From Cordylochernes scorpioides (lineage: Eukaryota; Arthropoda; Arachnida; Pseudoscorpiones; Chernetidae), in the NCBI GenBank assembly GCA_030710605.1, contig CP092868.1, positions 29,708,011 through 29,772,010 of the forward strand: a DNA stretch of 64,000 nt, given 5' to 3'. This document shows positions 42,033 to 54,179 of this stretch, in pieces. The number at the start of each line of letters is the position of its first letter. Positions within the stretch are counted from its first letter, which is position 1. The notes under the pieces were generated by a model. The model was not told the DNA's origin, did not search any database, and saw only the letters and a list, made by a program, of their open reading frames with translations. A program made the translations under genes and the position numbers.

Positions 42033-42052
42033 GCCGATTGCGCCACGGAGAC
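41979..42052 (-). tRNA. tRNA-Asn: tRNA-Asn (GTT)
   Basis: Complete 74-nt consensus sequence with anticodon GTT and T-run terminator. Its 5' flank (ATGTTTGGCTTTTCTC in plus orientation) matches the flank of the 36619 copy in complement, so flanks were duplicated with the gene. No partner copy is seen nearby. Confidence 0.95.
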
Positions 42053-42369
42053 ATGTTTGGCTTTTCTCTTTTCCTCATTTTAGGTTGCTTTAACAATAAA
42101 TACTGTTTAGAAGCGTGGTTTCAAATTTTCAAAGGGCACCTTCAACCATTTTCCAATGAAACCTCTAATTAAAAAAATCATAAATTTACAATTAGGTGTA
42201 TCGATGAAGTTGCAGTTTAAAATATAGGCTATTCAAAGCATATTCAAATTAAACTAATAACTAATTTACATATTTAGTGATAGAAGAGAGAGAAAATAGA
42301 GGTAACCCGGGCGCCTGGAGCATAAATCACCAACTACCCGGGCTATACAGCTACAGTCTAGAAGTCTGT

Positions 42370-42890
42370 TGTTGTTGTTTCTTATCCCCTTGTGTAAAGA
42401 TTACACGAATTCCATGAGTTCATGATCTCATGGAATGGGGTATAGGGGTTCAGCTTTCGTTGATCTATCACCATGATCCAGGCACACTTTGGTGAAAGTC
42501 TGACTTTGCTGTTATTTGAGGGCATTCCTAACATGGAAGCCTTTGCTGCCGACATAACATGAGTACAGACGCAGCTCCTCCATATCCCTGGAGTGGGACC
42601 ATTGCTGAGTCCATCAACCGGGTCAGTTGAACTAAGGATTTTTAAAGAGAAGTCTTTAAATCTTTTAAATTTAATCTTTAAAGAAGTCTCTAGTCGTGGA
42701 GAGTAGATTGCTGAGGTGAACCATGTAACCAGGTAGTTCCAGGCTGAGTCAGGAAGTAGGGACAGGGATGAAGTCTTGTACTCCAAGCAGCGTCTGTAGC
42801 CTGTGTAGCATACAAGCTGGACAGGAGAAGAGGAGGTGGTCCACAGTCTGTGACTCTTCCCGGCACTGAGGACATGTTGGTATTTAGTGA
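42370..42890 (-). pseudogene. LINE 3' end: zinc knuckle, 3' UTR and CAA-type tail
   Basis: The complement from 42884 reads PTCPQCREESQTVDHLLFSC, then PACMLHRLQTLLGVQDF and ends at TGA. About 400 bp of 3' UTR and AACAACAACAACAG follow. The CxxC...H...C knuckle is typical of LINE ORF2 C-termini. Related 3' UTR segments are at 37.7 and 63.7 kb. Confidence 0.8.
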
Positions 42891-42949
42891 TATAAAAATG
42901 ATGGCTAAATCTGTAAGGAATTAGATTCTAGAATTTGGAAATAGATAAA

Positions 42950-43145
42950 TATCTGCCTGGTAAGCGGAACACCTGTGGGTTCGATTTCCCATCCCTGGAC
43001 ACTTTTATTTTTCCCTTTATCATTACTCTTCACAATTCATCCTTTTCATACTTCATCCCTATGGTTAGAAATAATCGTCATTTCCCCTTAAACAATTTCG
43101 ATTTTTCGTTCAAAGAAACACATGCGGGATAATTTTCAAATGTCG
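42950..43145 (+). repeat. tRNA-like head joined to a fold-back arm
   Basis: TGTGGGTTCGATTTCCCA (B-box like) is followed directly by TCCCTGGACACTTTTATTTT and the same arm as the fold-back elements at 18.1 and 43.6 kb. It suggests a SINE-like source for those elements. Confidence 0.5.
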
Positions 43146-43316
43146 TTCTACAATCGGACTACCTTGTATATTTTAGGATAAGAAAATGTAATGTTAATAT
43201 TGTTTACATTATGATTGTTATTAATGTATTCTTAAAACATAGGCCGTTTTATGAACAGGACTAAAACGACATCCAGTTATAAGTCTTATTAAAGATTTAC
43301 CTTAAAAAGTTAAATA

Positions 43317-43483
43317 CATTAGAACCTCCCTGTAAAGAACACCTAATACCTAATTGCAGAGCCAAAGTGTCCTTTAGAGAGAGGTGTCCTCTTATCGGAG
43401 AGTTGCTAAATTATAAAAATGGTAATTTTGCAAATGAAAACTGTCCTTTGTGGAGAGGTGTCCGCTAAAGGGAGGTTCGACTG
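43317..43483. mobile_element. Tigger-like MITE
   Basis: CATTAGAACCTCCCTG (one base off the CAG terminus) to GGAGGTTCGACTG; internal GAGGTGTCC repeats as in the other copies. Confidence 0.75.
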
Positions 43484-43494
43484 TATATTTAACT

Positions 43495-43876
43495 CTAAAT
43501 ACTGTAATACAATATAATGCGGTTATGATTATAGAACGATGTTTAACAAGTTCTACAACAAATGTTCCTTTTTTACAGGACGAAAAATCGTAATTTATTT
43601 TAAGGAGAAAGTATGACTATTCCTATCCTTAGGGATGAAGTATGAAAGGATGAATTGTGAAGAGTAATGATGAACGGAAATCCCTGGACACTTTTATTTT
43701 TACGTTCATCATTACTCTTCACAATTCATCCTTTCATACTTTATACCTAAGGATAGGAATAGTCGTTTTTCTCCTTAACATAAAATTACATGTTAAAAAA
43801 ACAACAGTTTATCGTTCTGTGTGTGTAAAACTTGCGGTAAAACTTGTTAAACATCGTTCTAAATACTGTAAATTAA
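43495..43876. mobile_element. fold-back element
   Basis: Arms of about 170 bp (GAACGATGTTTAACAAGTT, GTATGAAAGGATGAATTG) are mirrored after a centre reading ATCCCTGGACACTTTTATTT. The core is shared with 18062-18376. Confidence 0.8.
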
Positions 43877-44087
43877 TGTTAAAAACTGATTACAACACGA
43901 TCTAATGATTCACATAATTCTTTTAACTATTCTCACACAACATACAATGAAGACATCTGCTACCCTATATTCTCATTTTTTTAATCCCTATAAAAGCGTT
44001 TTATATAAATTTGACTATTTGAGCATTTTTTCAACTTACTCACTCCCCATGAAATCCAATTAGAATTTTTTTTAAACAATCTATATA

Positions 44088-44362
44088 CACCTATCCCCCG
44101 ATTTACACGGTAGATACGTTCCTGAGAAAAAACTTGTAAATCGGGGGATAGGTGTACACAGAAATAAAATAAAATGCATTGACAGGTTAATATGTAGTCA
44201 GCACATAAGCTCGGGATTCCTCGTGAGATGTGTACACAGCGCATGTGTTCAATCACAGTAGCATTTAGTATAGTGCGATAAAACAAAAAAAAACTTATTT
44301 GGAAAACCGTGTAAAGGCGAAACGTGTAAAAAAAAGTACCGTGTAAATCGGGGGATAGGTGT
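44088..44362. mobile_element. TA-flanked MITE with CACCTATCCCCCG ends
   Basis: Terminal repeats CACCTATCCCCCGATTTAC and its complement, TA at both borders, and an internal third copy of the end near 44130-44152. A second complete copy is at 50757-51018. Size about 270 bp, no transposase. TA targeting suggests Tc1/mariner mobilisation. Confidence 0.85.
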
Positions 44363-44407
44363 AATCATAATAGATAATATTTAATTAATAGGTAATCCCA
44401 TAATATT

Positions 44408-44641
44408 ATGTTCAAATCAATAAGCTTGAGGGATAAGTCTCTTTTAAATACATTTATTTCAAGCTTTTGGCAAGCCTCGCATTACACTCGAGACACAGCG
44501 TCTCACAAATGTATATATAGATTAGATCCGAAAACTTTAGTTGCTAATATAATTTTTCCTGTCGGAGGCGGTTTGAGCCCGAAAGCTTGAAATAAATGTA
44601 TTTAAATGAGACTTATCCCTCAAGCTTATTGATTTGAACAT
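44408..44641. mobile_element. fold-back element with 60-bp arms
   Basis: ATGTTCAAATCAATAAGC...CATTTATTTCAAGC at 44408-44467 is the complement of 44582-44641. The loop contains GATTAGATCCGAAAACTT, also found alone at 41877-41895 next to a tRNA-Asn. Confidence 0.8.
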
Positions 44642-44890
44642 AGATAATATTTGTTAAAGCATTATTCGTAGGAATGCCATTCACTTACGGAGTCCCGAGC
44701 GAAGCTGAATCATAATATTTAAGTGAAATTAACGAATAGCACGAAAATCCAAATATTTGAATATTTGTAATAATCTCTAATCATAATAGATAATATTTGT
44801 TAAAGCATTTATTCGTAGGACAAACATTCACTTGGGGAGTACCCGGATGAAGCCGAGTCCTAATATATTGTATCGAATAGTTTTTGAATA
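44642..44890 (+). repeat. two-unit repeat, about 120 bp
   Basis: GATAATATTTGTTAAAGCAT then a TATTCGTAGGA...CATTCACTT...GGAGT and GAAGC(T/C)GA block occur twice, at about 44642 and 44787. The phrase resembles LINE/SINE 3' consensus blocks. No coding was seen. Confidence 0.5.
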
Positions 44891-45218
44891 AAATAATACA
44901 TTTTATTTCATAAATACACATTCTGGATATACATTCTGGTAAAACGGACCATTCATTTAGTTAATTATATTCTTTAGAGTAAAAACTCATCCCTGGATGG
45001 TTTAATTTTCATATTTTAATTAAGAAATTAATTACCTCTTAAACACTCAGGTTTAAAATGGAATTGAAATCTGGTTCGTTGTTAGTAAATAGAGAATTTT
45101 CTGTGAAGAGAGACAAAAGGTTAAAAAATGACAAGTTTTTTTTTAATGAAGAACTCGTCGTTTTTTACCTTATATCTCTTCTTAGCAATAATATCCTGCG
45201 ATTCTATCTATGGTAATA

Positions 45219-45596
45219 CAGTAGAACCTCCCTTTAGCGGACACCCCGCTAGAAGACACCTCTCCATAAAGGACAGTTGTCATTTTTGACAGTTACCATT
45301 TTTACAATTTAGCAACTCTCCAATGGTTGCAAGGTTTTCCCACTATATATTAAGTGCAATTCTCAACCTGCAACCCCAAAACACATTATTGACTGTATTG
45401 ATTCATCCATTGATGAGCTCTACTCTTCCCAGGCAGACACAATAAAAAGTCTCAAGCTTTACAAGCTTGATACCTTAATATGATTGAGTAGAGATAAGAA
45501 AGAAGAAGAAGAAGCAACTCTCCGGTAAGAGGACACCTCTTTCTAAAGGACACTTTGGCTCTGCAATTAGGTGTCCTTTAGAGGGAGGTTCTACTG
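45219..45596. mobile_element. Tigger-like MITE split by a LINE insertion
   Basis: CAGTAGAACCTCCC to GGGAGGTTCTACTG. The element is interrupted at 45322-45512 by a LINE 3' end. Confidence 0.85.
45322..45512 (+). pseudogene. LINE 3' end nested in a MITE
   Basis: The insert reads TPKHIIDCIDSSIDELYSSQ and then ADTIKSLKLYKLDTLI with TGA or stop, ending in an (AAG)n tail. It is flanked by an 11-bp target duplication, AGCAACTCTCC (45311-45321 and 45513-45523). This gives a clean retroposition event with known age order. Confidence 0.8.
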
Positions 45597-46220
45597 TTTA
45601 TAAAATATATTTGTATTCATGGAACAACACAAGAAGGTTGTCTCTCCTTGCGAGTGTGACAATAACAAAAAAATATACAGAGAGTATATGTTGCCAAAAC
45701 CAACACTCCTAAAATAGTGAAGGAAAGAAGAAGGGTCATGCTTTAAATCACATCGTTCCACGTCGTTCCTGGAAGCACCCCGCCAAATTTAACACGATTC
45801 AAATAAACAATGGACATCTATTTCTGCGACATCAAGTCACGCTGTAGTTGTTGTTCTGTTTCACTGATTCTACTGCGTAGTTGGTCTTAGAATAGACTGT
45901 GGCAAACTTCGAACTTGTATCCACCAAGTTTAATTATTCTTCGGTTTCTATGCCCTTCTTGAGAAGATCCTGGTGTCCAATGGACATATCTCAATTCTCT
46001 ATCTCTGAAATTTTTTCATTTGTGTATATTTTCACCTCTTTTGGTTCATTTTCGAGGTTCAAAGATGACACCTTGACTTAAAAATTTGTGTGTGTCTGTT
46101 TGTTCTTTTTGTTTGTTTTACCATTGACAATGCAAGTCAAATTTGTGTTTCAATCTCTATTTCTGAAAAAATTATAACTAATTTCTTACTCAATTTTTAT
46201 TACATATAATTAGAAGCTAT
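45597..46220. other. spacer, unassigned
   Basis: A broken minus-strand frame near 45900-46080 gives protein-like phrases (VSSLNLENEPKEVKIYTNEK), perhaps a decayed transposon gene. I could not assign it. Confidence 0.3.
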
Positions 46221-46600
46221 TTTTTACTACAGACCTTATACTGCAATGAATAAAAATGAATAAGGGGGAGGGCATGACTCATTAGAGGTGAACCTTCCCA
46301 GAAGTTCGCTATTTTAATCTCTAGACCTCTCTACTATTGTGTTAGACTGAATTTCTTATATACTCTGCATTTGTTATAGAATTAATTGTGTTTTAGAGAA
46401 CTCTATGCAAATATGTTTCTAGGACTATAAATACAGGGTACGCGGTACTACTTGAGAACATTGAATAATGTCGTTCTTTAGGTATATGTGTTCATCTATA
46501 TAAAACTTTAATATGTAACAAATGCTCATTTTCCTTTGTCTATTCATTTTTTCTAATGGACACCATTTTGTTCTCAAATAGCTGTCGCACCCTGTATATA

Positions 46601-46775
46601 CAGTAGAACCTCCATGAGAGGACACTCCCGCTAGAGGACACCTCTCTATAAAGAACAGTTTTCCTTTACAAAATTACCATTTTTTCTATTTTGACACTCT
46701 CCAGTAAGAAGACACCTCTCCCTAAAGGACACTTTGTGTCTGCAATTAGCTGTCATTTACAGAGAGGTTCTACTG
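46601..46775. mobile_element. Tigger-like MITE
   Basis: CAGTAGAACCTCC to GAGGTTCTACTG, with TA flanks and the shared interior. Confidence 0.85.
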
Positions 46776-46924
46776 TATATAAATTAAATTTATGATGTTA
46801 TTTAGCGCATCTCTATATTGAGCCTTTCCTTTCTTCAATAGCTTCTCTATCCAGTCCATCATTTAAATTCTTCTTCTTCTTGCCGTTCTCTTTCCATTTA
46901 CTTGAACCTTCATCACTTACTTCA

Positions 46925-47609
46925 TCAATCAACAACAACAACAACAACAAAAAAGCCTTTATTTAGGGTCACTGACCCTATACAGGATTCACCAGAGATA
47001 TGCATAAGAACAAAGCAGTGAGACAAAGGAAATAACGATATATACAGAGTAAGAAGAAAAAGAAAAAAAAACAAGAAAAGAAAAAAAAAGAAAGAGGGAA
47101 GCAAGAAATCAACACAAAAAGAGTAGCAGTAAAAAAGTGAGGAGTGAGTATCACTTGGCCTTCTTCTGAGATATGGACTTGTGGAAACCATAAAACGCCG
47201 TAGCAATATACTTATTCTGGGTCATATTGTCAATTATTGATGGAAGTGAAGCACAGAGTTGCCCAGTTTTGAGCATAAGGGTTCTTCTTTCTTCTTTCAG
47301 AGCAGGGCAATAAAAAATATAGTGAGTGATTTCATGTTTTAGTTTTGAATTACAGAAGGTACAAGTCGGGTCCTCACCGCAGAGCATCTTGGTGTGGTTT
47401 TCTCTAAAAAAACTTGAAAATATTCTAACTTGTGCGAGTAGTCTTACAACCGGGAAAGGAAAATCTCCTAAAAGGTATCCCTCCGTCATGAAAGATATGT
47501 GAATGTCTTTGTAGTGAGAGTAAAGCTTTGATTTATCCATTCTTGTAAGGTCGTTTTGTATAGATACTTCATCAATCATTTCCTCTTGAGATATGTTGCA
47601 TTCAATCAT
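46925..47609 (-). pseudogene. LINE ORF2 C-terminus with 3' UTR and TTG repeat tail
   Basis: On the minus strand 152 codons are open to a TAA-proximal end. They contain PTCTFCNSKLKHEITHYIFY, then CPALKEERRTLMLKTG and KYIATAFYGFHKS. The CxxC...H...C knuckle marks the C-terminus of a LINE ORF2. The 3' UTR ends in a TAGGGTCAGTGACCCTA hairpin and (TTG)7. It is 5' truncated but well preserved. Confidence 0.85.
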
Positions 47610-47652
47610 TGCAGACTTTTCTGATGACTATGTTCCTTTCCCAATCTTCTCG

Positions 47653-48605
47653 AGACTTCATTCTCTCAGCATTCATGGTTCCTATATGTAAAATGCTACT
47701 ATTTTGTTTGAATTAGGGACCTGTAAACAAACCAATCACTGAATGCGACATTTAAACCATACATCACTGGGCATCTTTCCAAAATAGCTGATAGAAGCTC
47801 ATCAACTGGTCACTATTCAAATAATCAATAGATTATTAATAATAGACTTCATTCTGTCAGCCCTCGTGATTCCTATATGTAAAATATCACTATTTTGTTT
47901 GAAATAGGGACCTGTAAGCCAATTAATCACTGAATTCAACATTTAAACCATACATCACCGAGCATCTTTCCAAAATAGCTGATAGAAGCTCATCAACTGG
48001 TCACTATTCAAATAATCAATAGAATATTAATAATAGACTTCATTTTTTCTGTCAGCCCTCGTGATTCCTATATGTAAAATATCACTATTTTGTTTAAAAT
48101 AGGGACCTGTAAGTCAATTAATCACTGAATTCAACATTTAAACCATACATCCCTGAGCATCTTTCCAAAATAGCTGATAGAAGCTCATCAACTGGTCACT
48201 ATTCAAATAATCAATAGAATATTAATAATAGACTTCATTCTGTCAGCATTCGTGGTTCCTATATGTAAAATGCTACTCTTTTGTTTGAATTAGGGACCTG
48301 TAAACAAATCAATCACTGAATGCAACATTTAAACCATACATCACTGGGCATCTTTCCAGAATAGCTGACAACAAATAATCAGCTCATCAACTGGTCACTA
48401 TTCTAAGCAATCAATAGAATATTAATAATAGACTTGATTCTGTCAGCCCTCGTGATTCCTATATGTAAAATGTCACTATTTTGTTTGAAATAGGGACCTG
48501 TAAACAAATCTTTCACTGAATGCAACATTTAAACCATACATCACTGAGCATATTTTCAGACTAGCTAACTGGTCACTATTCTAATAAATTAATAGAATCC
48601 GTTGC
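47653..48605 (+). repeat. tandem repeat, period about 192 bp, 5 units
   Basis: GACTTCATTCTGTCAGC begins units at about 47653, 47845, 48036, 48231 and 48431. Each contains TTCCTATATGTAAAAT, TAGGGACCTGTAA, ACCATACATCACTG and CTCATCAACTGGTCACTATT. Units differ by point changes. No reading frame is conserved. Confidence 0.9.
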
Positions 48606-49507
48606 TAGAGGATAGATTTCATATTGGAGTGGGTGTATTTTGTGTGTAATGGTGCATGTTTCCTGTTAAAAAAATAATTAAGGCCACACACACCAGAGGT
48701 TGTTTACGGGATGTGCCAGGTTGTCCGGAGTTATACCTCTGTCAACACACATAAAACAGTCAATTTGATCTTTTATCACTTTGATCATTGTAATAAGAGG
48801 TCTGTAGGGATAATATTTGATATGTGAAAAGAAACACATTGCCACAAAAAAACACTATTAGAAATTTTAACGATGTATCATCCAGGATGTTTACAAAAAA
48901 AACGATATATAAATTCGATGGAAAAGAGACATCGAAACTATTATGATACAGAACAAAAATAGAGAAGACAGACCTGAAGAAAGAGGCTTTGAAAAGGAGA
49001 GAAGAATATGGGCAACGATCATCAGCAAATGTATCGACTTCTATTCGCGTAACAGCCTGTTAAAGGACGTCATTGTCCGAAAGCTCACAGCCTTTATATA
49101 AAGAGACACGACACGTCTATCTTTGGTCTGTTCTAACAATATACGATAAAATCTACAATAAAATATTACACATGTATATTTTAAAAATAGGGTATTCATA
49201 CTCTCAAGGAAGATTAGGAACTTCTAAAGATCTCTATTAACAATATCAACGGAAACGATCATAGCGATGAAAGAGTTTCAGAGATTGTCCAATGTAGTCA
49301 ACTCATCATGAAATCTGCAAAGAGAAAAGAGACTTTTGATATGCGACATTGATTTAAATCGTTCACAATGTTTAGACTGTCGATAAAACATCATTCGCGA
49401 TACTGTTTGGTGGATTTTCTCTTTACAGATGGAAACGAGTGAGTTTGAATCAGTAATTGCAGTGAAGAGCTTAGTATTTCCTCTGTCGGAACTCGAATCA
49501 ACGCTTT

Positions 49508-49515
49508 TATAAATA
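49508..49515 (+). promoter_or_regulatory. TATA box of the modular gene, copy C
   Basis: TATAAATA in the same conserved context (AACGCTTT...TACGATATTAAGG) as copy A, about 190 bp before the MGCFGFF exon. Confidence 0.45.
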
Positions 49516-49702
49516 TACGATATTAAGGAACATATATCTATTAGTATATCCCCCAAAGAAGTCTTAATTTACTATGTCAGGACATAATTGTTACCGAGAA
49601 ATCACAACAATCTAGCGAGCAATCAAGCGAGCAAGCGTACGAAGTGAACCAAGCGATTTTCTTAAAGCGAGAAAGCAATAAAAGCGAATAAGCAAAGCGA
49701 AA

Positions 49703-49743
49703 ATGGGCTGTTTTGGCTTCTTCAAGTTTTGTCGACGCAAGAA
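49703..49743 (+). CDS. first coding exon, MGCFGFF peptide, copy C
   Basis: Encodes MGCFGFFKFCRRK plus a split Lys codon at donor GTAAGTC (49744), the same protein as copy B. Base changes from copy A are few. The acylation site and basic tail are unchanged. Confidence 0.6.
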
Positions 49744-50490
49744 GTAAGTCAACAAAATCTCCCAAAACAAATTCATCTCCACTATGCATCAGAAGAAAAT
49801 GTGCACATTTTATGGAAGAAAATAGCTTTTTAAAAAAAAACTAAAATTATCCAAACAACTATTCATGATTCTAATTTGATTATGAAATCACATTTTTTGT
49901 TGTTATTCATTGAATTTATCATAACATTCGGGTCTTAAGTGGAAGTAGTGTTATATACGAGAATGAAAGAAATGTTATAAAGAAAAAATTAAAGAATAAT
50001 ATTTGGAAAACACACGTTTATAATAAGAACATATAACAAATGGGAAAATATATGGAATCAGTTGGCAAAAATAAATAAAAATGTTCCCTGATAAGTTGAA
50101 CAAACCACCTGGAGCAATAAATTATCAAAAGAACAAAATCTTGATGCGAAGTTTCTTGTAATTTCTTCTTCAGCTCACCATTTTGTTCTTTTGATAATGT
50201 TCCCTTATCTATTAAAAAATAGCTTGAACCATTATAATTATATTACCCACGTAGAAAATTAGGAAAGACAAACTTCAGGATGACGCAGAAATATATTTAA
50301 GAAACAAACACAAACTAAAATTAATAAAATATAAGAGAAGGAAAAAGGGAAGTATACAGAGTAGTAATATCATTTCATTCGCGATCGAACGTTATGGCCC
50401 ATTGTATGTATTACATCCCAAACACGATGTGACGCCAACCACCTCTGTCTTGAGTTCATATACACACAGATTAGCAAAATATGAATATCA

Positions 50491-50582
50491 AAGTTTATAT
50501 AAAAGGGCGTATCTGGATCTGTAAAGAAAAAAAACATTTTTTTCTTCTTTACAGATCCAGGTACGCTCTTTTATATAAACTT
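50491..50582. repeat. intronic hairpin, copy C
   Basis: GTTTATATAAAAGGGCGTAT and CTGGATCTGTAAAG are mirrored by CTTTACAGATCCAG and its continuation, about 38-bp arms. Better paired than in copy A. Confidence 0.75.
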
Positions 50583-50756
50583 ATTTGATGAATCGCCTTT
50601 TGACTTAAAATAAATATCAAAATTAATAATGAACATAAATATTTAGCTACACTATTATTTTATGAAATATTTCGTTAAATATTTATGGTAAAACCAATTA
50701 CCTATTTCAGAATCTATCACAGAATATTACTCCTTATATGTTCCAAGTTGAATATA

Positions 50757-51018
50757 CACCTATCCCCCGATTTACACGGTAGATACGTTCCTGAGAAAAA
50801 CGTGTAAATCGGGGGATAGGTGTACACAGAAATAAAAATAATATGCATTGACAGGTTAAAATATGTAGTCAGCACATAAGCTCGGGATTCCTCGTGAGAT
50901 GTATACACAGCGCATGTGTTCAATCACAGTAAGATTTAGTATAGTGCGATAAAAACAAAAAAATAACTTATTTGGAAAACCGTGTAAAACAAGTACCGTG
51001 TAAATCGGGGGATAGGTG
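50757..51018. mobile_element. TA-flanked MITE with CACCTATCCCCCG ends, copy 2
   Basis: Inserted at TA: copy A at 4961-4981 preserves the empty site GTTGAATATATCAACATT. It is nearly identical to 44088-44362. Confidence 0.9.
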
Positions 51019-51050
51019 TATTAACATTCTGTGTGTTTAAACCTTAAACA

Positions 51051-51066
51051 CTCTCTCTCTCTCTCT
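51051..51066. repeat. CT microsatellite
   Basis: Eight CT units next to the MITE; absent from the matching place in copy A. Confidence 0.8.
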
Positions 51067-51239
51067 TATAACTGTAAATAAATAAAGTTAACTAAATTAA
51101 ATTAAAAATAAGACAAACTTTTACTGTGTGTGTGTGTGATTTTTATATGATATTTTATATATTACTACCTTACAATTAAAAAAAAAGAAAAATTTTGAAA
51201 AAAAGAAAATTTGAAAAATGTTAATCAAAGCCTGACTTA

Positions 51240-51345
51240 ATAGGCACATATATAAAAGCCTTTATTAAGTCATATATAGGCTAATAAACGGATTCACCGT
51301 AGAGTTATCTAAGAGAAAATAGTAAAAAGGTGAAAGCCATTTACA
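51240..51345 (-). repeat. LINE 3' terminus remnant
   Basis: AAAAGCCTTTATTAAGTCAT and ACGGATTCACCGTAGAG resemble the 3' UTR at 46953-47000 (AAAAGCCTTTATTTAGGGTC, GGATTCACCAGAG). Confidence 0.45.
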
Positions 51346-51498
51346 TGTATAATGCAGATGGAATATAGACAGAAACATAATTGAGACAATTATTATCATA
51401 CAGATTTGTATGATAAGTATCTAAGTAAAAGAAAAAGGTAAAAATAAAATGAATAAACACCTATATGAATTCATGATATAATTGTGAAAAAAGTTTTT

Positions 51499-51643
51499 AA
51501 ATTACAAAATATTTTCTCACAATAAATATTTCTTGTAAGATATAGTCGATGTTTTATTAAGCCCGTTGAAGAGCGATTATCACTTGAAAGCTAGCGTTTT
51601 GTAATAAAAGGAAACTCATTGTGAGAAAATATTTTGTAATTTT
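51499..51643. repeat. 25-bp inverted repeat
   Basis: ATTACAAAATATTTTCTCAC at the left is mirrored by GTGAGAAAATATTTTGTAAT at the right, with about 95 bp between. Confidence 0.7.
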
Positions 51644-53327
51644 AAACCTATATGTATATATCGAAACCATCATACCAACTCCTCTATACCTAGATTCATA
51701 AAAATATGTAAATTTATGAGAAATAATTATATCCCCACCAGCCATAATTTCTACTGGACATATCTTTATACACTATGTTAAAATATCACCAGATAGAACA
51801 AATATTGACAAAAAAAAGCTGAACAAATGTAACCACACACAAAAAATTTCATCTTTATTCATAAAAATAAGGATATGCAAATGAATTTTTATATCATTTG
51901 AATATGTGAAAATAATTTATATAAATGTTGGTCTCTTTTTTTCCTATATAAAGAAGTTCAAGGCATCTCAATTTTTTGCTGATTTTTCAACACATAGTAC
52001 CATATATATCTCTTAATTCTACAAGTCTACAGTTCTACAATACTACACTTGTACAACCTCTCATAACGGAATATGAAAAATGTTTAGAAAGTCTAATTCA
52101 ACAATGTTATGGATTCACAGCAGTGTCACCAATTTAATCAACCAGGCTACTTAATCTATTATATTGTGTTCAATAATTTCCTTATATATAACCCTGAGAT
52201 CTATTGGATTTTAAAGGTATAGATAATACATGACAAAGCTAAACATATTCCAAATAAATATATTTTCACAACATATTGAGCCCATTATCTTGTATTTATT
52301 ATGAAAGACAAACACTTTGTTGCTAGATTTAATTATTGAACTAAAAAACAATTATTGTTTATTGGGTAATGAACCTAAAGCTTATTGGTTGATTTAGGTC
52401 ACATGATAGTAGAGAACCAATCAGCTAGAGAATAAACTTGTGTGTGTTGTGTTGACCCCCTACACATATACACAAATATATATAAACTGATCAAGACATA
52501 TAGTATATTAGATGGCAGAAATGTAATGGGAACTGAATAGAAGATAGAGATTTGTTCTGATAACTACTGTATGGTGGAGAAGAGATTCGAGATAGCTATT
52601 AATACAATCTTGTTTGGGGATTTATTTTATGGCTGCAACTTGGAAGAAGTAGAAGGTAGCTAGTGCAAGGATGGCTCGCAAATGATGGCATGACAAACAT
52701 TTCGTATTTCAGCTCTAACTCAAATAACATAGGCAGATTCTTTTGTTGTTTAGGCTCATTTGCCATCAACTGCAAGCAATGCAATGAAACTACAGACAAC
52801 TTTACTTACATTTAGAGAGTAACGCTGATTTTATTAAATATAACTTTCAAACTATTGAGAGGTTACGTCTTGGCGCTTTTGGGGATAGATTAAATCTATG
52901 GGGAAGGTTGGTTATCGGTGTAAATGAAAGCATCATGATATTAAGGAGCATTGGGGAAACTCTTTATACATAACAAAACCAGGGATTGGCTCCACTCCAC
53001 TCTTCTACGTAAGGCGAAGAATGAATAGCTTAGAAATTCCTAGGATATTGTCACGAAGAACTTTGAAGTAACACTTGAGACTATGCTTTCTGAGTCTACT
53101 GACTCTTTGCTTTGAATACAGTTTTGATTAGCTGAAAGAGAAAATTAAAATAATGTCAATTTGAGATACTGATAGACAAAGATAGATTGGGTTTGAGGGA
53201 GGTTCTCTATATCTGAATATGTATAGTGTATGAATGGAAGTTATAGATATATATAGCAATTGTGTATTGATAGTGTTGAATACAATGAGATAGATCTGTA
53301 CTGACAGTATTCTTCCCGTGGTTACAG

Positions 53328-53779
53328 GACAAAGGGTCGCAAACAGGGCACTCACACCCCCAATGTGACACCACCACCCACACCCCTCACCCCCGGCTCG
53401 CCATCCCCATACTTTAGCGCCATAGACACTAAGTTCTATGAGCCGGGGTTCCTCCACTGTAGGGTATACATGCCAGAACCACTTTGGGGGGGTTCACTGG
53501 ACAACACCCTAGACACTGACATGCGCCGCCCTACATTCTCTAGGCACACGTCTGAACACTTCTGGGTGGAGACAGCGGTCTGCTGGCCCATACTCAACAG
53601 AGATGTTGGGTTTGGGTCATCGGGCTCTGTCCCCTCCCTTCTGTAGGGCCCCACTCTCACAGCCATAGGTCCAACAGCACAAGACAACATCCGCTCACAT
53701 AACATGCGCGGGACTTCCATCCTACCCTTACAGCAACACGGATGTTGTCTTCTTGGAGCGCCGCTGTGGACCTTGGCAG
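53328..53779 (+). CDS. GC-rich exon E1, copy C
   Basis: 452 nt, same boundaries, frame and TAG (53644-53646) as A and B, with one Asn-to-Asp change before the TAG. The Pro/Thr-rich segment and the 12-bp inverted repeat are unchanged. Introns on both sides differ far more between copies, including many indels. Confidence 0.55.
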
Positions 53780-54179
53780 GTAAGCTATCTCTTTTTTCTC
53801 TTTCTTTTATATATACTTTAAAAGTAGAAATTTTAAAAGTTTAAAAGTCTATCAATATTCCAATAAGAAAAATATTGCATATTTCAAATTCTGTTCCTAT
53901 TTTTAAATATATTTTTTCTCTAGAGAAATTAATAACTATTTATATATTTTTTAAAGTATAATTTGGTTTAAGATACTTATAAAATATATAGAAAGATATT
54001 TTAATTGCTAATTCACTAATTTACTAAAGTTATAACGAACTAAAAATAGGACAATGTTATAAGTCTTACATAATGTAATTATATATCAATAAAATAAGTT
54101 TAGGCTGTATTTATTATATACTTAAGATTATTAATATGTTCAAATATAGGTTTTAATACATTGTTTTTGTAACGTGCAG

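Larger units (their letters stand above)
49744..53327 (+). other. intron 1 of copy C
   Basis: Runs from GTAAGTC to GTTACAG. It contains hairpins, the 50757 MITE, a LINE terminus remnant and a 25-bp inverted repeat at 51499-51643. Unlike copy A it has no tRNA-Gly gene. Confidence 0.5.

Noticed and set aside
46925..47206. Phe-rich minus-strand ORF at 47 kb as a membrane protein
   Set aside because: It is the T-rich 3' UTR of a LINE on that strand.
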